The position numbers were made by a program, and so were the translations under genes. The notes under the pieces are model-generated. The model was not told the DNA's origin and searched no databases. It saw only the letters and a list, made by a program, of their open reading frames with translations. This document shows, one piece after another, positions 41,108-49,361 of a stretch of 64,000 nt of DNA. How positions within the stretch are numbered: the stretch's first letter is position 1; each line of letters starts with the position of its first letter. Origin of the DNA: Streptomyces sp. A0642 (GTDB lineage: Bacteria > Actinomycetota > Actinomycetes > Streptomycetales > Streptomycetaceae); the NCBI RefSeq assembly GCF_004795105.1, contig NZ_SSBL01000005.1, forward strand, positions 372,001-436,000, written 5' to 3'.

Positions 41108-41635
41108 TCAGCGCTTCTCGATGACGACCGATTCGATGACCACGTCCTGCACGGGTCGGTCCGTGCGGCCGTTGGTCGGGGTGGCCGCGATGGCGTCCAC
41201 CACCTTCTGGCTCGCCCCGTCGACCACCTCACCGAAGATGGTGTGTTTGCCGGTCAGCCAGGCGGTGGGCGACACCGTCACGAAGAACTGCGAGCCGTTG
41301 GTGCCCGGACCGGCGTTGGCCATCGCCAGCAGGTACGGCTTGGTGAAGGCGAGGTCGGGGTGGAACTCGTCACCGAACTCGTAGCCCGGGCCACCGGTGC
41401 CGTTTCCCAGCGGGTCGCCGCCCTGGATCATGAAGCCGCTGATGACCCGGTGGAAGACGGTGCCGTCGTACAGCCGGTCCGTGGTCCTGGCCCCGGTCGC
41501 GGGGTGGGTCCACTCGCGCTCACCGGTGGCGAGCTCGACGAAGTTCTTCACCGTTTTGGGCGCGTGGTTCGGCAGGAGCCGGATCTCGATGTCGCCCTGA
41601 TTGGTCTTCAAGGTGGCGTAAAGCTGCTCGGCCAC
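41108..41635 (-). CDS. ppiA: Cyclophilin-type peptidyl-prolyl isomerase
   Basis: The 175-residue cyclophilin catalyses proline cis/trans isomerisation. Core motifs are FHRVISGFMIQGGDP (catalytic Arg), LLAMANAGPGTNGSQFFVTV and WLTGKHTIFGEVVDG. It has no signal peptide, so it is cytoplasmic like Rv0009 ppiA. The GTG at 41635 with GGAAGG upstream gives the family start MAEQLYATL. The rhomboid gene follows downstream on the same strand. Confidence 0.92.
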   Translation of the reverse strand: MAEQLYATLKTNQGDIEIRLLPNHAPKTVKNFVELATGEREWTHPATGARTTDRLYDGTVFHRVISGFMIQGGDPLGNGTGGPGYEFGDEFHPDLAFTKPYLLAMANAGPGTNGSQFFVTVSPTAWLTGKHTIFGEVVDGASQKVVDAIAATPTNGRTDRPVQDVVIESVVIEKR

Positions 41636-42016
41636 GGTCTGCCTTCCGTAAGTCTGATCTGACGTCAGGCCGATCCTCGCACGGCCCACCCCGCCCGGCG
41701 CCCGGCCCGGCTGCGCCGCACACAGCCCTTGCACCGTTTCACCTCTTCACGCGCCGCCCGCCTGCGGTTTCACGGCCCAACGGACGGAATCGGCGCGGGA
41801 CACACGCGGCCGAATGCGTGCCGAACCGGCGCGCGGCGGACCGAACCATGGCATTCTCGTCGGCAGGCTCCCCTTGCACCTGCTTGTCCCGGGGCATCCC
41901 TGATGGCCTGAATGACCCGGATGCCCGCCCCGCGTGCCGCAAAGGTCCCCTGCAGGCATGATCTCGAACTGGGTGGAAAGGCGGAGTATCTACCCGCCAC
42001 CAAGGAGGAGGATCCC
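41636..42016. other. 381-base divergent spacer, no gene seen
   Basis: Between ppiA (minus) and the DUF5324 gene (plus). Open frames here are short and unlike any family. The strong ribosome site AAGGAGGAGGATC lies just before the GTG at 42017. The promoters of both genes must be here, but I see no clear -10/-35 set. Confidence 0.5.
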
Positions 42017-42736
42017 GTGACCCGCATCGACAGCGTGCGCGCCGCAACCGACTCGGCGAGGGACAGCGTGCAGCACGCCGCGGTAGTGGTGGCGCCCTAC
42101 GCCGACTCGGCCAAGGAACAGGCCGTTCACTATGCGCACGAGGCTCGCACACTGCTCGCACCGAAGGTGTCGAAAGCAGCCCAGCAGGCCCGAGTCCAGT
42201 ACGACGCGCACCTCGCACCACGCATCGAACTCGCCCGCGCCCACGTGCCCCCGAAGGTCGACGAGGCCGCGCAGCGCGCCGCGCAGCGCAGCCGGCAGGC
42301 CGCCCGGAGCGCGGCGGACTACACCGTCCCCCGCGTCGGCCACGCCATCGCCGCGGCCCAGCCCGTCGCCGAGGAGGCCACGGCCCGCAGCGCGGCCGCA
42401 CTGGCCGCTCTGCGCGGACAGGTCACGGCGAAGGAGATCAGGAAGCTGGCCCGGAAGCACGAGCGGCGGGCCAAGTGCGGCCGGGCGTTCAAGGGGCTCG
42501 CCGTGGCCGGCGTCCTGGCGGGCGGCGCCTATGCCGTCTGGCGGTGGTGGGACAAGCAGGCCAACCCCGACTGGCTGGTCGAGCCCCCCGCCCCCACCGA
42601 GGTGGACGACCGCGATCCGCTGGCCTCGGTCGACGGCAGCGACCCGTCCGTCCTGGACCCCGAGGTCCAGGCCAAGCAGTCCGACGCGGAGGCGGAGGAC
42701 CTCCTGGACGGCCAGGACCCGGACGAACGCCCCTGA
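42017..42736 (+). CDS. DUF5324 family protein
   Basis: The 239-residue protein has an Ala-rich amphipathic helical N-terminal region of about 150 residues with repeated phasing (DSVRAATDSARDSVQHAAVV; YADSAKEQAVHYAHEAR; VPRVGHAIAAAQPVAEEA) resembling apolipophorin-like helices. One membrane segment (GLAVAGVLAGGAYAVWRWW) follows, then an acidic tail. Found widely in Streptomyces beside ppiA; function unknown. The helical region could coat membranes or bind partners; the TM orients it in the envelope. The GTG has a very strong Shine-Dalgarno sequence, suggesting high expression. Confidence 0.83.
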   Translation: MTRIDSVRAATDSARDSVQHAAVVVAPYADSAKEQAVHYAHEARTLLAPKVSKAAQQARVQYDAHLAPRIELARAHVPPKVDEAAQRAAQRSRQAARSAADYTVPRVGHAIAAAQPVAEEATARSAAALAALRGQVTAKEIRKLARKHERRAKCGRAFKGLAVAGVLAGGAYAVWRWWDKQANPDWLVEPPAPTEVDDRDPLASVDGSDPSVLDPEVQAKQSDAEAEDLLDGQDPDERP

Positions 42737-42758
42737 CGCCGGAGCGCACAAGAACAAA

Positions 42759-42802
42759 AAAAGACCCCCTGACCTGCGAAAACGCCGGCCAGGGGGTCTT
42801 TT
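42759..42802. terminator. Terminator shared by DUF5324 gene and tRNA-Ala
   Basis: Arms AAAAGACCCCCTG (42759-42771) and CAGGGGGTCTTTT (42790-42802), 13 bases, with a T-run on both strands. A classical rho-independent terminator for both directions. Confidence 0.9.
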
Positions 42803-42807
42803 GCGCG

Positions 42808-42880
42808 TGGAGCCTAGGAGATTCGAACTCCTGACATCTGCCTTGCAAAGGCAGCGCTCTACCAACTGAGCTAAGGCCCC
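42808..42880 (-). tRNA. tRNA-Ala (anticodon TGC)
   Basis: The 73-base tRNA has acceptor GGGGCCT pairing AGGCTCC, discriminator A and no encoded CCA. The anticodon stem CTGCC/GGCAG holds loop TTTGCAA, anticodon TGC. T loop GTTCGAATC. It is a normal class I tRNA. Confidence 0.96.
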
Positions 42881-43050
42881 GAAAAGGAAGCAGCACCCGA
42901 CGTCCGACGTCGTGGGCCACCGCCGCAGACCAGAGTACCGGGTGACCCCCTGAAACCTCCAAAAAGATAGGGACTCCCGGTGGACAACCACTCTCCGTAA
43001 GATGCACGTCGAGGTTCGCAGCAGCGAAGCCGCAGCGAAGGGGAGACGCC

Positions 43051-43599
43051 ATGGATGCAGCGCAGCAAGAGGCAACGGCCAGAGCCAGGGATCTTCAGCG
43101 CAGCTGGTACGGGGAGCCGCTCGGCGCGCTCTTCCGACGGCTGATAGACGACCTGGGCCTGAATCAGGCCCGGCTCGCCGCGGTGCTCGGGCTGTCCGCC
43201 CCCATGCTCTCCCAGCTCATGAGCGGTCAGCGGGCGAAGATCGGCAACCCGGCGGTCGTCCAGCGCGTCCAGGCTCTCCAGGAACTCGCCAGCCAGGTGG
43301 CGGACGGCAGCATCAGCGCGGGAGAGGCCACCGACCGCATGGAAGAGATCAAGAAGTCGCAGGGCGGCTCCGTGCTCACCGGCACCGGTCAGACCACGAC
43401 GACCGGGGGCGCCCCCACCGTGCGCCGCGTGGTCCGCGAGATCCAGTCGCTGCTGCGGTCCGTCGCGGCGGCCGGTGAGATCATCGATGCCGCCGACTCC
43501 CTCGCCCCGGCCCACCCGGAACTGGCAGAGTTCCTCAGGGTGTACGGCGCAGGGCGCACCTCGGACGCGGTGGCGCACTACGAGGGCCACCAGAGCTAG
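43051..43599 (+). CDS. HTH DNA-binding protein of actinomycetes (Xre-like)
   Basis: The 182-residue protein has an N-terminal HTH (LGLNQARLAAVLGLSAPMLSQLMSG, about residues 33-57). The middle includes a helical segment (VVQRVQALQELASQVADGSI), a Gly/Thr linker and a C-terminal helical domain (VRRVVREIQSLLRSVAAAGEIIDAADS). It is conserved beside a Ser/Thr kinase gene and could regulate, or be phosphorylated by, it; that is inference. 122 bases separate it from the kinase gene, same strand. The family is unnamed to my knowledge. Confidence 0.8.
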   Translation: MDAAQQEATARARDLQRSWYGEPLGALFRRLIDDLGLNQARLAAVLGLSAPMLSQLMSGQRAKIGNPAVVQRVQALQELASQVADGSISAGEATDRMEEIKKSQGGSVLTGTGQTTTTGGAPTVRRVVREIQSLLRSVAAAGEIIDAADSLAPAHPELAEFLRVYGAGRTSDAVAHYEGHQS

Positions 43600-43721
43600 A
43601 GCAGACAGACCGGGCACCCGCCCGGCAACCGGAGCATCCGGGTCCGGGCGCGGGCAGAGCCACGGAACAGGCACAGCCACACGTACGGGCCGAGACAGGG
43701 ACGGGGAGCGGGCGCAGCGCA

Positions 43722-45098
43722 ATGGGTGAGGTCTTCGCTGGTCGGTACGAGCTGATCGATCCGATCGGACGGGGTGGGGTCGGCGCCGTCTGGCGTGCCT
43801 GGGACCACCGGCGCCGCCGCTACGTGGCGGCCAAGGTCCTCCAGCAGAGCGACGCGCACACGCTGCTGCGCTTCGTGCGCGAGCAGGCGCTGCGGATCGA
43901 GCACCCGCACGTGCTGGCCCCGGCGAGCTGGGCGGCGGACGACGACAAGGTCCTTTTCACCATGGACCTGGTCAGCGGCGGTTCGCTGGCCCATGTCATC
44001 GGCGACTACGGCCCGTTGCCGCCGCGATTCGTCTGCACGCTGCTCGACCAGTTGCTGTCGGGTCTCTCGACGGTGCACGCCGAGGGGGTCGTGCACCGGG
44101 ACATCAAGCCCGCCAACATCCTGATGGAGGCCACCGGCACCGGCCGGCCGCATCTGCGGCTCTCCGACTTCGGGATCTCCATGCGCAAGGGCGAGCCCCG
44201 CCTCACCGAGACGAACTACGTGGTGGGGACGCCGGGTTACTTCGCGCCCGAGCAAATGAGGGGAGCCGAGCCGGACTTCCCCGCGGACCTCTTCGCCGTC
44301 GGTCTCGTCGCCCTGTATCTGCTCCAGGGCCAGAAGCCCGACTCCCAGGCGCTCGTCGAGCACTTCACCTCCTACGGGACGCCCAGCGCCCCGCAAGGCA
44401 TCCCCGAGCCGCTGTGGCAGGTCCTCGCTGGGCTGCTGCAGCCGGACCCGCAGGCCCGCTTCCGTACGGCCACGGGTGCGCGCAAGGCCCTGACGGCCGC
44501 GGCGGAGATGCTCCCCGAGCCCGGGAGCGACGACGAGCCGGTGGAGGTCTTCGACCAGATCGGCCCGCTGCCCGCCGGCTTCGGCCCCGACGGCCCCGTA
44601 CAGAAGGCGCAGGCCGCGCAGAACGCACAGACCACGCACGCGCCCCAGCCCACCGGACAGCAGCCCTCCACAGGTCAGCAGGCCACGGGGGGCCAGCCGT
44701 ACGCGCCGCCCCCGGCCACCATGTCGGAGACGGGCAGCTTCCACCTCCCGCCGCCTCCGCAGCCCGCCGCACCCGCCCCCGCCCCCGCCTCCCAGGCCGC
44801 GCATCCCCTCGCCCCGCACCCGGCGACCCACACGGCGGCTCCCTTCCCCGCCGCCGTACCGGACCCCTCACAGGCCCCCACCTCCGCGGTGCAGCACGAG
44901 CACCCGCCCACCCGCGCCTACACGGCCCAGCACCCGCAGGCACCGGTGGCGGCGTCCCCCGGGCCGTCGCCCGCCCCGGCGGTGGCCGCGAACGCCCCGC
45001 GAACGCGTCCGGGACCGCCCCCGAAGGTGGCGGTCCCGGTGCTGCTGGTGGCGCTGATCTGCTTCGCCGTGGGCATCTGGGCGCTGACCCAGGCCTGA
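43722..45098 (+). CDS. Ser/Thr protein kinase with Pro-rich linker and C-terminal TM tail
   Basis: The 458-residue kinase has IGRGGVGAVWRAWD (15-28), ATP lysine K38, VVHRDIKPANIL (D127), DFG (149-151), activation segment TNYVVGTPGYFAPEQ. Residues about 270-435 are a Gln/Pro/Ala/His-rich linker, then a terminal TM (VAVPVLLVALICFAVGIWAL) with almost nothing outside. So, unlike PknB it has no sensor domain and is a tail-anchored kinase; its signal must come from the cytoplasm or membrane. It is followed convergently by a secreted-protein gene 16 bases away; no hairpin is obvious. Confidence 0.88.
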   Translation: MGEVFAGRYELIDPIGRGGVGAVWRAWDHRRRRYVAAKVLQQSDAHTLLRFVREQALRIEHPHVLAPASWAADDDKVLFTMDLVSGGSLAHVIGDYGPLPPRFVCTLLDQLLSGLSTVHAEGVVHRDIKPANILMEATGTGRPHLRLSDFGISMRKGEPRLTETNYVVGTPGYFAPEQMRGAEPDFPADLFAVGLVALYLLQGQKPDSQALVEHFTSYGTPSAPQGIPEPLWQVLAGLLQPDPQARFRTATGARKALTAAAEMLPEPGSDDEPVEVFDQIGPLPAGFGPDGPVQKAQAAQNAQTTHAPQPTGQQPSTGQQATGGQPYAPPPATMSETGSFHLPPPPQPAAPAPAPASQAAHPLAPHPATHTAAPFPAAVPDPSQAPTSAVQHEHPPTRAYTAQHPQAPVAASPGPSPAPAVAANAPRTRPGPPPKVAVPVLLVALICFAVGIWALTQA

Positions 45099-45114
45099 GT
45101 GGGGCGCGGTCGCG

Positions 45115-46440
45115 CTACCAGGCCTGCGGCGGCCCTCCGTACGGAGGCGGGGCGGTGGCCGCCCGGTGCCGCGCGAGCAGCGTCCACACGCCCAGGGCGA
45201 GGACCAGCACCGTCCCCGTGCCGATCCCGGCCGCTCCGACCAGCTTCATGGTGGTGCTCTCGCTCTCGGCCGCCTGCGGCCCGCTCTGGCCCCGCGCGGC
45301 CAGGTCCTTGTCCTTCTCCGTGACCGCGAAGATCCCGGCCTCGCCCGCGTACGGGGACCCCTGCGCCTTGCCCTCGACCTTCACCGACAGCGTCAGCGGG
45401 AACGGCTTGGCGCCGTAGGCCTTCTTGAGCTCCGGGCTCAGCGTGACGGACAGGTAGTACCAGCCCGCGAAGCGCATGGCGCTGACACTTTCGGTCGAGG
45501 AGAACCTGTTCCGGTACGCGACCGGAGGTACGGGGTCCAGGGACACGGAGGCCGGCTTGCCGGAGTACGCCATGGGCGAGACGTCGTCGACATGGCCCTG
45601 GGCGGGGTTATCCAGGGACATCGCGAGAGCGCTGCCGATGTAGTCGTCCGAGGCGGTGCTGTTGCCGAGGCCGGCCGTGGCGAAGATCTGCTGCCCCCAG
45701 TCCACCGGCACCCGGTAGAAGAGGGTCTGCCCCGGCGTGATCTCGGCCTTCCATTCACCGGTTTCCAGACTGGTGGCGTCGTAGTAACCGGTCCCGCCGC
45801 TCCTGCGGTTGTCGGTGGCGGGCGTGGGCGGGGCGGGGGAGGCGGACGGCCAGTCCTGCGGCGCGTCGGTCGGCGTCGCGGCCTGGTCGGAGAGCTCCGG
45901 CTCCGCCGCGTACCGCAGCTCCAGGTCCCAGTCCCCGGGCTCCGAGGTGGCCTTGCTCTCGCGCTCGACCAGGACGTTGTACGTGCCGGGGCCCTGGCAG
46001 GTGCTGCTGTCCTTCTGCACGACCCGGTAGGCGTAGGCGGCGATCGGACGCGGGTACTCCGCGGACTCGAAACGGGCGTCCTCGGAGCTGCACTGCAGAT
46101 CCGAGGAGTTCCGGATGCTGACCGTGATGCCGTCCCCGTAGGCGACCTTGCCACCGCCCTTGGGCACGGCGACGGCGGAGACGTACGCGTTGGTCGTCGC
46201 GTCCAGGTTCAGACGGTAGTAGAGCTTCTGACCGGCCTTGATCGAACTCCTGTAGACCGCACCGGCCTTCAGTTCCGCAGCCTCGGTGTTGACCTCCGCC
46301 CCGGCCACCGCCTCGGCGCCCGGGTCGAAGGTGTACGCGGCGGTCCCGCCGTCCGCGTACGCCGGTCCCGGCAGCGCCGCCACCGCGCACATCGCCGCGG
46401 CCGCCGCCAGCGTCACCCGGCCCCTGCTGCGCTGCCTCAT
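45115..46440 (-). CDS. Secreted, membrane-tethered beta-domain protein (unknown function)
   Basis: The 441-residue protein has a signal peptide (VTLAAAAAMCAVAALPGPAYA, cut near ADGG) and two extracytoplasmic beta-rich modules that repeat a theme: IKAGQKLYYRLNL through VLVERESKATSEPGDWDLEL, and ITPGQTLFYRVPVDWGQQI through YYLSVTLSPELKKAYG. A C-terminal TM (LVGAAGIGTGTVLVLALGVW) and a short basic tail follow. It is related to the domains after the VWA region in the neighbouring pseudogene, so both probably arose by duplication. ATG at 46440 (GTG three bases earlier possible) with GAGGGG upstream. No catalytic motif is seen. Confidence 0.8.
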   Translation of the reverse strand: MRQRSRGRVTLAAAAAMCAVAALPGPAYADGGTAAYTFDPGAEAVAGAEVNTEAAELKAGAVYRSSIKAGQKLYYRLNLDATTNAYVSAVAVPKGGGKVAYGDGITVSIRNSSDLQCSSEDARFESAEYPRPIAAYAYRVVQKDSSTCQGPGTYNVLVERESKATSEPGDWDLELRYAAEPELSDQAATPTDAPQDWPSASPAPPTPATDNRRSGGTGYYDATSLETGEWKAEITPGQTLFYRVPVDWGQQIFATAGLGNSTASDDYIGSALAMSLDNPAQGHVDDVSPMAYSGKPASVSLDPVPPVAYRNRFSSTESVSAMRFAGWYYLSVTLSPELKKAYGAKPFPLTLSVKVEGKAQGSPYAGEAGIFAVTEKDKDLAARGQSGPQAAESESTTMKLVGAAGIGTGTVLVLALGVWTLLARHRAATAPPPYGGPPQAW

Positions 46441-46490
46441 CACGCGCTTCCCCTCGTCGTCCGTGCGGCTGCCCCGCGGCGGCTGCGTAC

Positions 46491-47780
46491 CTATACGAAC
46501 ACGGCGGCCGGCGCGGCCATGACGGCAGCCCCGGCGGCAGCCGCGATGCCGTCCATCCTGCCCCTCCCGCCCCACCGCTGTCTGCGGACGCGATCGAAAC
46601 GCCCTTCTCGCCCCCGTCCGCCGCCTTGGTCCCGGGGGCCCCGTGCTCCCGGCCGGTCCGTGCGTCGCCGAGCACCGATACGCGCAGCACGAGGCCGGTG
46701 TGCGGGTTCTCCGCGATCTCCGCGGCCCGCGCTCCCAGCGTCACCGAGCAGGAGAAGCCGCCCGCGGCATGCACCGGCTGGACATCGGTCCGGATTCCGC
46801 AGCGGTGGGTCCGGGCGACCGGAAGCCCGCCCCGCGCCGCCGCGGCTGGACGGCCGCTGTACATCGTGCGCGGGTTGCACTCGTCGCCGCCCGTCAGCGG
46901 GTGGCGGGCCGGCGTGCAGCGCCGGGTCGTCCCGTACGCGTACGGGACGATGGCTCCGTCCACCGCGGGCTCATGGGCGAACTCGACTTCGTAGCGCCCC
47001 TGCTGGCCCCCCTCCCGCCGGAACCCGGCACCGGAGCGTCCGGGACGGCGGGATGCGGTCGCGTCCCACCCCCTCACCGATCGTGCGGGGGCGTTGAACC
47101 CGGTGCCACCACACACATCCCGGGGGGGCGCCCGCCGGCAGCGTGGCCTCCTTGGCGCCCGGCCCGTACCCGTCTGCGACGAGGCCGGCGGCGCCTCGAC
47201 CCCGTACACGGGCTCCAGGGGCCAACGCGCGGCGGCGGAGCCCTTGTTGCTCTCCCGCCCCACCACCGGCCGGTACCGGCCCGCACGGTCGCAGGTGCGG
47301 GCGACCTGCTCCGAGCGCATGCGGGCGACCGCCGAAGTCAGCACAACCGCCCCCTCCTTCGGGAGAAAGCGCGCGGTGTCCGTCCCGCACGAGCCGTGCT
47401 CGGAGAACTCGATCATGGTGCTGGCCGTGCCGAGTCCACGGCCGCCCCCGGCCGCGGCACCGCCGTCGCCGCGAAGCCCGCCGTGGACACCGCGTCCGGG
47501 TCGACCGCGTCGTACCCGTCGGACAGACCGTCCCCGAGCGTGCCGGCTGCTGAGCGGGCCCTCTCCATCCGGGGGCGCCCCGTGCCGTCGTCGTCCCCCC
47601 GCGAGCCGGACGAGTCGAGGACCCTGACCGGGCCGCCTTCCCCGGACAGGACCGCCTCCCGCGCCTCAGGGACGTCCGGCGGGCCCGCCAGGGCCCGCGG
47701 TGTGCCCGCCACCGGGGCGGACCACGCCCCGCCGATCACTGGGCCCACCCACTCGGTGCGGTGGTGCCTGCGAGCCCTCA
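46491..47780 (-). pseudogene. VWA-domain secreted protein, inactivated by several frameshifts
   Basis: Recognisable pieces of one protein lie in different frames. A VWA metal-site region (VRVLDSSGSRGDDDGTGRPR, about 47585-47650) is in one frame; after GDGLSDGYD the normal middle of the VWA domain is missing. CDRAGRYRPVVGRESNKGSA with WPLEPVYGVEAP follows in a second frame (about 47190-47310), then YGPGAKEATLPAGAP in a third (about 47120-47170), RDVCGGTGFN in the second, RTIGEGVGRDRIPPSRTL in the third, and RYEVEFAHEPAVDGA to AAEIAENPHTGLVLRVSVLG in the second (46690-47000). The C-terminal TM region GIAAAAGAAVMAAPAAVFV is again in the third, ending at 46491. At least five shifts are needed, so it is not sequencing noise at one point. 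Intact homologues would be secreted, C-terminally anchored VWA proteins. Confidence 0.78.
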
Positions 47781-47812
47781 CCCGTGCCCCCTCGGCCGAA
47801 ACCCCAGCCTCT

Positions 47813-47852
47813 TTGCTTGAGCAAGCTATTGATTTGCTTGAGGGAACTCAAG
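47813..47852. promoter_or_regulatory. Paired CTTGA palindromes upstream of the VWA pseudogene
   Basis: TTGCT-TG-AGCAA (47813-47824) and CTTGAG-GGAA-CTCAAG (47837-47852) are two inverted repeats in an A+T-rich island within otherwise GC-rich DNA. Such TTGCTTGA boxes are seen in front of MarR-type regulated genes in actinomycetes. The minus-strand gene served would be the VWA pseudogene. Confidence 0.5.
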
Positions 47853-47885
47853 AGCACAGGTGTCACGGTCCCGCAACAGCACGAA

Positions 47886-47911
47886 GCCCCGGCCGCTCAT
47901 GCGACCGGGGC
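47886..47911 (-). terminator. Hairpin after the DLW-39 gene
   Basis: GCCCCGGCCGC (47886-47896) and GCGACCGGGGC (47901-47911) pair with one mismatch around TCAT. It lies 20 bases downstream of the DLW-39 stop. Confidence 0.7.
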
Positions 47912-47930
47912 CCCGACAGGCTGTTCTGTC

Positions 47931-48065
47931 TCACACGCCCGAACCTGCGGGCACGGAGTCAGTCGCCTCCGTCCACAGGTCCTGCTCGGCGCGATCCGCC
48001 TGGATCTGGCGGTACACGAGGAGCCCGCCGATGGCAGCCAGTGCGACCAGGAGAAGCTTCTTCAC
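47931..48065 (-). CDS. DLW-39 family small membrane protein (44 aa)
   Basis: The 44-residue protein begins MKKLLLVALAAIGGLLVYRQ (GTG start at 48065), a single hydrophobic segment, and continues with a polar tail containing DLW (QADRAEQDLWTEATDSVP). It matches the DLW-39 family, found near gyrA and DUF3566 in many actinobacteria; its function is unknown. An open frame extends further upstream, but only from the GTG does the sequence look like the family. Confidence 0.88.
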   Translation of the reverse strand: MKKLLLVALAAIGGLLVYRQIQADRAEQDLWTEATDSVPAGSGV

Positions 48066-48382
48066 CGCGCGACCTCGTCTTTCCTTGGCGTTGGGGAGTT
48101 CTGCTGCCCGACTATACACATCGGCCGATATCGACCGGTGACCTCCCCGCAACCCAACTGGGGCCTGTGGACGAGCGCGCGTCGCCGGGCTGTGCATCAG
48201 TGGCCGACGACGCCGGCGGCCCCCGTGGGACCGCCGGGACACCGCTTCTCGGGACCGGTTGCACCATACGAGTGGTGTTCATCCGAAGAACGGCATATCG
48301 GCGGCGTCGGTCCATGAAATCGCGAGCCGGATCCACATCATCAGAAAGGTAAGCAAACCGGACCACCTGAAAGTGAGGGGCC
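48066..48382. other. 317-base divergent promoter region
   Basis: Spacer between DLW-39 (minus) and the small secreted protein (plus). It contains a near-palindrome GGCCGATATCGACC (48123-48136) and a DnaA-like 9-mer TGTGGACGA (48166-48174), a sequence that also occurs once in oriC. No gene is seen. AAAGTGAGGGGCC upstream of 48383 is the ribosome site of the plus-strand gene. Confidence 0.45.
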
Positions 48383-48754
48383 ATGAGCACCTTCAAGGCC
48401 AAGAGCATCTGGACCGCCTTCATCACCGCGTTCTTCGCACTTCTCGCGTCGCTGGGCCTCGCAAGCTCCACCGCCGCGGCCACGGAAGCCACGGTCACGG
48501 AGCCGGCGAGCACGAGCCACGAGCACAGGGGCGCCACCGCCGCAACTCCTGCCGCCCCGTCGGTGCGATGGACCCTTCCGCGTGACCGGGCCCTGCCGCC
48601 CACGATGAAGCAGCGCATCCGCGCCGAGGCACACGGCTCCTCACCCGCCACCCGGCACCTGTCCGCTGACACCGGCGACACCACGCACAGCACCGGCACC
48701 GCCCGCGCCTCGCACGGCGCCCCGGCGGGAGACGCCTCCCTCCTTCCGCCCTGA
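48383..48754 (+). CDS. Small exported protein of unknown function
   Basis: The 123-residue protein has a signal or anchor (SIWTAFITAFFALLASLGLA, residues 9-28) cut near SSTAAATEA, then a Thr/His/Ala/Arg-rich tail without recognisable domain. It resembles small Streptomyces proteins grouped as DUF6344, but I am unsure of that name. It has its own ribosome site and terminator and stands alone between DLW-39 and tRNA-Ile. Confidence 0.65.
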   Translation: MSTFKAKSIWTAFITAFFALLASLGLASSTAAATEATVTEPASTSHEHRGATAATPAAPSVRWTLPRDRALPPTMKQRIRAEAHGSSPATRHLSADTGDTTHSTGTARASHGAPAGDASLLPP

Positions 48755-48776
48755 GAGCGGCGCACCTGACACCCAG

Positions 48777-48811
48777 AGCCCCCGGGCCGGTTCCCACCGG
48801 ACGGGGGCTTT
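48777..48811 (+). terminator. Terminator after the small exported protein
   Basis: AGCCCCCG...CGGGGGCT with inner CCGGT/ACCGG pairs closes a hairpin 23 bases after the stop, followed by TTT. Confidence 0.8.
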
Positions 48812-49160
48812 CCCGTGCGCCCGCACGCCCTCTCGTGCCGCACGCCTGCGTGCGGCGTTCCGCGCCCTTCGCGTGCGGCCTTCCGTCCGCCGCACGTACG
48901 GCTTTCCGCGCGCCTCGCGCAGGGGCGGGCACGCACCCGCACACGCCGCCGTACGCGCTTGCACGCGGGCCCGGGTGCGCGCGCGGAAGCCGAGGGCGGC
49001 GTACGGATCGGCCCGGGAGCTCTTGCGGACACGGAGGCCGGCACCGGTGCCGGACGGGGGCCGGCACCCCGGCCCGCACCGCCGCTCCGCCCGGTGGCGA
49101 AACCGAGTTCCAGCGGGGCAACCCACCGGCACCCGGCTGACACGAACGCCCCGCTCCCAC
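48812..49160. other. 349 bases of CpG-dense spacer without a gene
   Basis: From 48812 to 49010 the DNA is dominated by GTGCG/CGCAC and GCGCG words; frames on both strands stay open but encode only Arg/Ala/Pro/Gly. There is no ribosome site or family match. It separates the terminator at 48777 from the tRNA-Ile terminator. Confidence 0.6.
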
Positions 49161-49161
49161 G

Positions 49162-49201
49162 CAGAAGGCCCGGTCCCTCCGAAGAGGAACCGGGCCTTCT
49201 G
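49162..49201 (-). terminator. Terminator after tRNA-Ile
   Basis: Arms CAGAAGGCCCGGT (49162-49174) and ACCGGGCCTTCTG (49189-49201), 13 bases, lie 9 bases downstream of tRNA-Ile on the minus strand. Confidence 0.85.
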
Positions 49202-49210
49202 TCGTCACTG

Positions 49211-49284
49211 TGGGGCTAACAGGATTTGAACCTGTGGCCTCATCCTTATCAGGGATGCGCTCTAACCAACTGAGCTATAGCCCC
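49211..49284 (-). tRNA. tRNA-Ile (anticodon GAT)
   Basis: The 74-base tRNA has acceptor GGGGCTA/TAGCCCC with discriminator A; anticodon loop CTGATAA, anticodon GAT; T loop GTTCAAATC. The 3' CCA is not encoded. It lies downstream of the DUF3566 gene as in many actinobacteria. Confidence 0.96.
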
Positions 49285-49361
49285 GCCGCGCTTTTGTGTC
49301 GCGCTGACGTGAAGAAGATTAGCGCACGTCGGGGCCAGTCCCAAAATCGATAGCCGCGCCC

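Noticed and set aside
47666..47866. Short minus-strand open frame overlapping the CTTGA palindromes
   Set aside because: Its sequence covers promoter DNA and part of the pseudogene in the wrong frame, with no family features.
48812..49140. Overlapping open frames encoding Arg/Ala/Pro-rich peptides
   Set aside because: Three frames are open at once, none has a ribosome site or recognisable sequence, and composition explains them.
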